Origin: PKWO01 sp036561005
Lineage (GTDB): Bacteria > Pseudomonadota > Gammaproteobacteria > Burkholderiales > Burkholderiaceae_D
DNA length: 45,790 bases
Direction: 5' to 3'
Assembly: GCA_036561005.1 (NCBI GenBank)
Contig: DATBQE010000165.1
Span: 1-45,790 of the forward strand
Part shown: piece after piece, positions 41,391-45,790 of the stretch
How positions within the stretch are numbered: position 1 is the stretch's first letter
How the letters are laid out: the number at the start of each line of letters is the position of its first letter
Position numbers and translations under genes: made by a program
Notes under the pieces: generated by a model
What the model was told of the DNA's origin: nothing
Databases searched by the model: none
The model's input: only the letters and a program-made list of their open reading frames with translations

Positions 41391-42218
41391 TTAATTCTCT
41401 GCACCGTTAAGCATGGCAGTGCTGCCTTTGTCGGCACTGTGGTTCGATAACGCGTCAATACGCGGCGACCAATGCGCGGCGATATTGTGCAAGGTGCCGT
41501 CATTCCTGAGTTGAGTCAATGCATCGGATATGCGCCTGACAACCTCGGGTGTAGCATGCCGCGACAGCACCAGATAATGTTGATCAACACTCAGAATCGT
41601 CGGCAATATTTTTAACTTGTCCTGCAAGCCGGCGCGCCGGATCTCCCAGGCCATGCCGGGTTCATGAAACAGGAACACCCGGCCGCGCCCGCGTGCCAGC
41701 TTCTGCAGATTGTCGCCCGGCCTCTTCGCGCCGTCGTCAACCTGATGGATGCCCAGTTCGCCGAGCCGTCCGACTAGGCGCGCGCCGTAGGTCAGCAAGA
41801 TGATGTCCTGAAGTGGCAATTTCTTCAAATCGGGCAATGCGTTGAGCACGAGCGGATCACCCCGCCGTACCGCCGCAACCAGCGAGTCGTCGTACAGCGC
41901 TATTGGAGGAATGATCAGTTGCTGCTCGCGCTCCGGCGTGCGCCCCAGCGCGCAGGCAAAGTCGATCCGCCCCACTTCCACCTCCGCGACCAGCCGTTTC
42001 TGCGGCACCGGATAAGAATCCCAGACAAATTTCAACCCCGCATCCTTGTGCGCAATTGCCTTCAATATCTCCGGACAAAGCCCGGTTTTGCCGTCCACAC
42101 CCCATTTCATTTCCGCATCGGCTTCGATGAATGTGTGCAAGACAATGGGGTCAGCCGCCATCGCCTGGAGGCAGGGCAAAAGCAACATAGCGGCAATCTG
42201 GCGGATATCGAACCTCAT
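41391..42218 (-). CDS. Periplasmic solute-binding protein family 3
   Basis: 275 aa with a signal peptide (MRFDIRQIAAMLLLPCLQAMA). The body follows the SBP_bac_3 layout: VDGKTGLCPEILKAIAHKDAGLKFVWDSYPVPQKRLVAEVEVGRIDFACALGRTPERE, then LVGRLGELGIHQV, and the end VVRRISDALTQLRNDGTLHNIAAHWSP. Such proteins bind polar amino acids or related ligands. No permease genes are next to it, so it may be an orphan receptor. The start is chosen at the first ATG; the ribosome binding site is weak. Confidence 0.83.
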   Translation of the reverse strand: MRFDIRQIAAMLLLPCLQAMAADPIVLHTFIEADAEMKWGVDGKTGLCPEILKAIAHKDAGLKFVWDSYPVPQKRLVAEVEVGRIDFACALGRTPEREQQLIIPPIALYDDSLVAAVRRGDPLVLNALPDLKKLPLQDIILLTYGARLVGRLGELGIHQVDDGAKRPGDNLQKLARGRGRVFLFHEPGMAWEIRRAGLQDKLKILPTILSVDQHYLVLSRHATPEVVRRISDALTQLRNDGTLHNIAAHWSPRIDALSNHSADKGSTAMLNGAEN

Positions 42219-42236
42219 AATGCTTAGTCTACCAAA

Positions 42237-42261
42237 GTAGCGTGGGCACCCGTGCCCACGC
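42237..42261 (+). repeat. REP palindrome, left of the RAYT gene
   Basis: GTAG followed by GCGTGGGCAC-CC-GTGCCCACGC: a perfect 10-bp stem with a 2-nt loop whose first G is shared with the GTAG. The GTAG head is the conserved tetranucleotide of REP elements recognised by RAYT transposases. It sits 13 bp past the end of the transposase gene. Confidence 0.85.
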
Positions 42262-42273
42262 GGTCAACGCCAC

Positions 42274-42810
42274 CTATTCCAACAATATATCTTCCCCATT
42301 ACCCGCCCAGCTTACTGGATAGGTTCCCGCTCGCACATATTGGTGAAACGTGGAATACGGCCAATCGGCAACCTGTTTCACATACCCGTGTTTCGCCGGG
42401 TTGAAATGCAAATAATCCACGTGCTTCGCGAAATCACGGTCGTCGCGAATTTGATGCTCCCAGAATCTCCGTTGCCAGAGCGTCGATTCCCGATGCCTGC
42501 GTTTGGAATCGCTCATCCATTCGGGTCGATGATATCGCTCGCGACACGCCAACGATACGTCTCTCTTGATCATCATCCAGCGCGTGGAAAAATCTGCATC
42601 GCCGTCCGGCAACGTCCAGATGCAATGCAGATGATCCGGCAGCAGAACCCATGCGTCAATCTCGAATGGTCGAGCCGCACGCACAGTTTCGATAGCTACG
42701 CGCAGAGCATTGCGCACCTGCTCGTCGCACAATATTGGTCGCCGTTTATAGGTGACAACGGTAAAAAAATATTGCGAATTGGGAGTGGAGGCGCGGCGGT
42801 AGCGAGACAT
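42274..42810 (-). CDS. REP-associated tyrosine transposase (RAYT)
   Basis: 178 aa of the Y1/IS200-like HUH superfamily. It has YFFTVVTYKRRPIL near the N-terminus, WVLLPDHLHCIWTLP with the HUH metal motif (HLH), and FAKHVDYLHFNPAKHGYV containing the catalytic Tyr in a helix, plus the C-terminal WPYSTFHQYVRAGTYP. The length is normal and no frame breaks are seen, so it appears intact. RAYTs bind and cleave REP palindromes. The two REPs just outside the gene, in opposite orientation, are the expected substrate. There is no classical insertion sequence end. Confidence 0.9.
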   Translation of the reverse strand: MSRYRRASTPNSQYFFTVVTYKRRPILCDEQVRNALRVAIETVRAARPFEIDAWVLLPDHLHCIWTLPDGDADFSTRWMMIKRDVSLACRERYHRPEWMSDSKRRHRESTLWQRRFWEHQIRDDRDFAKHVDYLHFNPAKHGYVKQVADWPYSTFHQYVRAGTYPVSWAGNGEDILLE

Positions 42811-42890
42811 TTTATTTGCCGATAGTATGTTCTTTCATTGCCTGTCTCAGCAGGACACCGAAATGGAGAATGCCATCTTTACGTCAGGCC

Positions 42891-42915
42891 GCGTGGGCAC
42901 AGGTGCCCACCCTAC
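42891..42915 (-). repeat. REP palindrome, right of the RAYT gene, inverted
   Basis: On the minus strand GTAG is followed by GGTGGGCAC-CT-GTGCCCACGC (stem with one mismatch at its foot). It matches the left REP except at the stem foot and loop and points the opposite way, 80 bp upstream of the transposase start. The pair forms an inverted REP doublet around the gene. Confidence 0.85.
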
Positions 42916-42955
42916 GCAGTTCCATCCGTCGCCCGGCCAATTCACGCCACGCGCC

Positions 42956-43582
42956 CTACACGTAATACGCCGTAACCGTCATCACCTTGGCCATCGCCTT
43001 CATGGCGGCCCGCACCGGTTGCGGCAACTCGCTGGCGCCGAGCTTTCCTGCCGCCGCGCCATGTTCGATTTCATCGTCGCGCATTTGCTTGACGATGGCG
43101 CGCGACTTGGCGTCTTGCGGCGGCAATTCCTTGAGGTGGCCTTCCAGATGCTGTTCGACCTGGCGCTCGGTTTCCACCACGAAGCCCAGGCTGCGCGCGT
43201 CACCGCTGCGGGCAGCAACAGCGCCCAAGGCATAGGCGCCAGCGTACCAGAGCGGATTCATAATGCTGGTATGCGAGCCGAGCTCGCGCAGGCGCTCGGC
43301 GGTCCAGGCCAGATGATCTTCTTCTTCGCGCCCGGCCTCAGCAAATTGTTTCTTCAATTCGACATTTTGCGAAAAACGCCCCTGCGATTCATACAGCGCC
43401 TGGGCGCAGACCTCGCCGACGTGGTTCACCCGCATCAGTCCTGCGCTGTGGCGGCGCTCTGCCTGGTCGAGCACGCCGTCGGCAACTGCTGCTGCCGGAT
43501 TGGCGCGGTGCGCAGCCGCCACCCCGGCAAATACGCGCAGGGTCCTGTCGAAGCCGTTGATGAAATTATCCAATGCGCTCAT
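42956..43582 (-). CDS. coq7: 3-demethoxyubiquinol 3-hydroxylase (Coq7/CoqF type)
   Basis: 208 aa: MSALDNFINGFDRTLRVFAGVA, then the di-iron ligands in MRVNHVGEVCAQALYESQG (Glu), EAGREEEDHLAWTAERLRELG (Glu-x-x-His), ETERQVEQHLEGHL and MRDDEIEHG (Glu-x-x-His). This is the full carboxylate/His set of the ferritin-like Coq7 family, which hydroxylates the demethoxyubiquinol ring late in ubiquinone biosynthesis. The start ATG at 43582 overlaps the end of the DUF3025 gene by 17 bp. It is the last gene of a pyrC-DUF3025-coq7 run. Confidence 0.93.
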   Translation of the reverse strand: MSALDNFINGFDRTLRVFAGVAAAHRANPAAAVADGVLDQAERRHSAGLMRVNHVGEVCAQALYESQGRFSQNVELKKQFAEAGREEEDHLAWTAERLRELGSHTSIMNPLWYAGAYALGAVAARSGDARSLGFVVETERQVEQHLEGHLKELPPQDAKSRAIVKQMRDDEIEHGAAAGKLGASELPQPVRAAMKAMAKVMTVTAYYV

Positions 43583-44372
43583 TGTTCCGTACCTCTTGGT
43601 TTTTTGCACTTGCATGTCGTTTTGGTCTGAAGACCGCCTGATCCAGATAATACGCCTCGTCCTGCCCTTCGGCCCAGCCCGGCACGCCCAAAACGGGAAG
43701 CGGCGCAAAATCGGCCGGCACCAGTCCGCGCATGAGGTCCTGCGCCACCTGGGTATCGAGGTACTGTCTTTGCGCGCTTTCATTCATTGCAAAAAAGGAA
43801 AGCTCGACCCGTACCACCCAGGCATGCGCGGTGATTGCCTTGTAGGGCGCAGTCAATTTTTCCAGCAGCGCGTGGCCGAACAGGAAGACTTTGCAGGCCG
43901 CACCGAACGCTTCACGCCGCTCGACAAACAATTCCATCCAGCGATGGCCGCGCAGGGCTTCGATCAGGCTTTCGTCGCTGCAGGCGAACAGCGCCGCATT
44001 TTCGTCGAACAGGGTGGCGCCGTCGCGGACCTTGCCTCGCACCTGCCCGACTTGTTGCGACAATTCCCTGGCCTGCACCGCGTTCAGCGTTTGTTTGATC
44101 TGCGGATGTGCGAGCCACGAGACGGCATTAAAAAAATCATGCAGATTGTCGCGTGTGGGAACCATCCCTGTTTCGCTGATGAAGGCTTCGTAGGCGGTAT
44201 CGGCCGGTAATGCGGCCTGTTCGACAAATTGCAGCGGCAGTCCGCGATGATTACGCAGGCCGTGCGCCTTGTCATTGAGCGCGACGCGCCAGTCTGGCGC
44301 CCACATCAGAGGCGCCATGACGCCTGCCAGTTGCCCCAGCCACGGTGCGCCACAATCGATGCGGACGAACAT
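43566..44372 (-). CDS. DUF3025 protein
   Basis: 268 aa from MFVRIDCGAPWLGQLAGVMA. It contains LRNHRGLPLQFVEQAALPADTAYEAFISETGMVPTRDNLHDFFNAVSWLAHPQIKQTLNAVQ, the hallmark of DUF3025, and GHALLEKLTAPYKAITAHAWVVRVE. The family is widespread in beta- and gammaproteobacteria without a known role. It starts 12 bp past pyrC and overlaps coq7, so it is cotranscribed with both. A TTG nine codons upstream would overlap pyrC and is less likely. Confidence 0.88.
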   Translation of the reverse strand: MFVRIDCGAPWLGQLAGVMAPLMWAPDWRVALNDKAHGLRNHRGLPLQFVEQAALPADTAYEAFISETGMVPTRDNLHDFFNAVSWLAHPQIKQTLNAVQARELSQQVGQVRGKVRDGATLFDENAALFACSDESLIEALRGHRWMELFVERREAFGAACKVFLFGHALLEKLTAPYKAITAHAWVVRVELSFFAMNESAQRQYLDTQVAQDLMRGLVPADFAPLPVLGVPGWAEGQDEAYYLDQAVFRPKRHASAKNQEVRNNERIG

Positions 44373-44383
44373 GGGAAGCCTGG

Positions 44384-45430
44384 TCAGCGCAGTTTCCAAT
44401 TCATGACTTCGCCGCCGTTCAGCGGAACGATGGTGCTGTCGGCAAACGGCAATTCGGCCGGCACCGTCCAGCTTGCACGTTCGAGGGTGACCTTGCTGTC
44501 GTTTGGCGGCAGGCGATAGAACGCCGGGCCGTTCAGGCTTGCGAACGCTTCAAGCTTGTCGAGCGCGCCGGCCTGGTCGAAGGCTTGCGCGTACAGTTCC
44601 ATCGCGTGCAGGGCCGTATAGCAACCGGCACAGCCGCAGGCGTGCTCTTTCAAGCCCTTGGCGTGCGGCGCCGAATCGGTACCGAGGAAAAATTTGGCGC
44701 TGCCCGACGTGGCCGCCTGCACCAGCGCTTGCCGATGCACTTCGCGCTTCAATACCGGCAGGCAGTAATAGTGCGGCCGTATGCCGCCTTTGAATATCTC
44801 GTTGCGGTTGTACAGCAAATGATGGGCGGTGATGGTGGCGCCGACCGTATCGTCCGCCGAGGCCACATACTGCGCGGCTTCCCTGGTCGTGATGTGCTCG
44901 AACACCACGCGCAAAGCCGGCATGTTGTGCTTCAGAGGTTGCAGCACGCGTTCGATGAATACCGCTTCGCGGTCGAACAAATCGATATCGGCATCGGTCA
45001 CTTCGCCATGCACCAGAAACGGCATGCCGACTTCCTGCATGACTTCGAGTACCTTGCTGCATTTGCCCAGGTCTGTTACGCCGGCATCGGAATTGGTGGT
45101 GGCGCCGGCCGGATACAGCTTGACCGCATGCACCAGGCCGCTGTCCTTGGCGCGGCGAATCTCATCGGGGCTGGTGTTGTCGGTCAGGTAGAGCGTCATC
45201 AACGGCTCGAATTGCGCGCCGTGCGGCAGTGCCGCCAGGATGCGTTCGCGGTAAGCCAGCGCCTGTTCCGTGGTCGTGACCGGCGGCTTCAGGTTGGGCA
45301 TGATGATGGCGCGGCCGAATTGGCGTGCGGTGTGCGGCAGGACGCTGGCCAGCGCGGCGCCGTCGCGCACATGCAGGTGCCAGTCGTCAGGGCGGGTGAT
45401 GGTGAGGGTTTGCGGAGTTGATTGGGTCAT
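44384..45430 (-). CDS. pyrC: Dihydroorotase
   Basis: 348 aa, the normal length of class II dihydroorotase. It has the zinc-binding DDWHLHVRDG, the carboxylated Lys in VHAVKLYPAGATTNSDAGV, His ligands in FLVHGEV and TITAHHLLYNRN, and GTDSAPHAKGLKEHACGCAGCYTALHAMELYA with the catalytic Asp. It catalyses ring closure of carbamoyl aspartate to dihydroorotate in pyrimidine synthesis. The start ATG has a weak ribosome binding site. It is the first gene of the operon leading to DUF3025 and coq7. Confidence 0.97.
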   Translation of the reverse strand: MTQSTPQTLTITRPDDWHLHVRDGAALASVLPHTARQFGRAIIMPNLKPPVTTTEQALAYRERILAALPHGAQFEPLMTLYLTDNTSPDEIRRAKDSGLVHAVKLYPAGATTNSDAGVTDLGKCSKVLEVMQEVGMPFLVHGEVTDADIDLFDREAVFIERVLQPLKHNMPALRVVFEHITTREAAQYVASADDTVGATITAHHLLYNRNEIFKGGIRPHYYCLPVLKREVHRQALVQAATSGSAKFFLGTDSAPHAKGLKEHACGCAGCYTALHAMELYAQAFDQAGALDKLEAFASLNGPAFYRLPPNDSKVTLERASWTVPAELPFADSTIVPLNGGEVMNWKLR

Positions 45431-45503
45431 GGCGGTCGATTGGTCGGCTTAAAGCCCCTCATTCAGGCGTGGCCACCACCCACCAAGGCTGAAATAGCAT
45501 CAC

Positions 45504-45601
45504 TCCTCTCTGCCCGCTTGCGGGAGAGAGGCCGGGAGAGAGGGTTTTTCATGCTCACGAGAGCCCTCTCCCCTACCCCTCTCCCGCAAGCGGGCAGAGG
45601 G
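45504..45601. repeat. Large near-palindromic intergenic repeat
   Basis: Two arms of about 38-41 bp (45504-45544 and 45564-45601) are inverted copies around a loop of about 19 bp. Each includes CTGCCCGCTTGCGGGAGAG or its complement, itself containing the inner palindrome CCCGCTTGCGGG, and an outer GGGAGAG-type block. Such elements are dispersed repeats in many beta- and gammaproteobacteria. It lies between pyrC and gdhA and may also act as a transcription end or an mRNA stabiliser for the upstream minus-strand gdhA. Confidence 0.75.
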
Positions 45602-45694
45602 AAAAACTAGTGCTACGTCTCGTAGGCAATGATCAGCCCCTGCAGGCGAGGGGAGAACTCCCTCCATTTTACCCCACCGGCCCGACCACAATGT

Positions 45695-45790
45695 TTACGG
45701 ATACAGCCCGCGCATCTCGCGCGCCTGCAGAACACGCGTACAAGCCACGATAAACGCCGCCGTCCGCAGCGACACCTTCTTGTCCTGCGC
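45695..45790 (-). CDS. gdhA: Glutamate dehydrogenase, C-terminal end only
   Basis: The last 31 codons of a minus-strand gene, open to the window edge, read VSLRTAAFIVACTRVLQARE and end MRGLYP followed by TAA. This is the conserved C-terminal helix of NAD(P)-dependent Glu/Leu/Phe/Val dehydrogenases, which close with a GLYP-like sequence. It would interconvert glutamate with 2-oxoglutarate and ammonia. The rest lies outside the window, so cofactor preference cannot be judged. Confidence 0.8.
   Translation of the reverse strand, partial: AQDKKVSLRTAAFIVACTRVLQAREMRGLYP

Overview
The window looks like a chromosomal segment of a betaproteobacterium, most likely order Burkholderiales, family Oxalobacteraceae (Herminiimonas/Collimonas/Herbaspirillum-like). 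This rests on the moderately high GC, the class A RNase P RNA, the pyrC-DUF3025-coq7 gene order and the general look of the proteins. No sequence search was possible, so the genus is a guess. There are no tRNA or rRNA genes, no CRISPR array and no intact prophage.

Layout. 1-1790 (minus): a 5'-complete branched-chain amino acid binding protein cut by the window edge, a tiny DUF3096 membrane protein, and rnpB. 2006-5548: a solitary ThDP enzyme of the acetolactate synthase superfamily facing an unknown 587-aa membrane protein, with a strong hairpin between them. 5654-11675: an orphan DHH phosphoesterase, diverging from a MoaD-like protein coupled to a BNR/sialidase-like propeller, then an overlapping pair of ABC exporter half-transporters. 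11775-18307: an unknown lipoprotein, an NTF2-like protein, a flavin reductase, a VOC protein, an alpha/beta hydrolase, a DUF3224 protein, an AraC regulator and a membrane desaturase. 18310-23542 (minus): lrgAB, a WYL regulator, and a CHASE2-adenylate cyclase / SH3 protein / M48 protease operon. 23841-26765: small proteins, a membrane-anchored metallophosphoesterase, and a 267-bp multi-hairpin element with imperfect terminal inverted repeats.

27155-40572 is the main accessory region. A 2644-aa TpsA exoprotein carries a haemagglutination domain, GLUG motifs, 16 YDG repeats in a hierarchical order and a (Thr-Pro)n tail. Its TpsB transporter lies just downstream. Upstream are a sulfotransferase-family protein and then a small non-phage cassette of two tandem tail-collar (Mdp-like) proteins, a DUF6916-type protein and a convergent GNAT acetyltransferase. 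The adhesin and its pore should form a working two-partner secretion system. The role of the collar cassette is unknown, and this is the strongest candidate here for an undescribed system.

40884-45790: an OsmC-family protein, a periplasmic solute-binding protein, a REP-associated tyrosine transposase flanked by two REP palindromes in opposite orientation, the operon pyrC-DUF3025-coq7, a large near-palindromic intergenic repeat, and the last 31 codons of a glutamate dehydrogenase gene.
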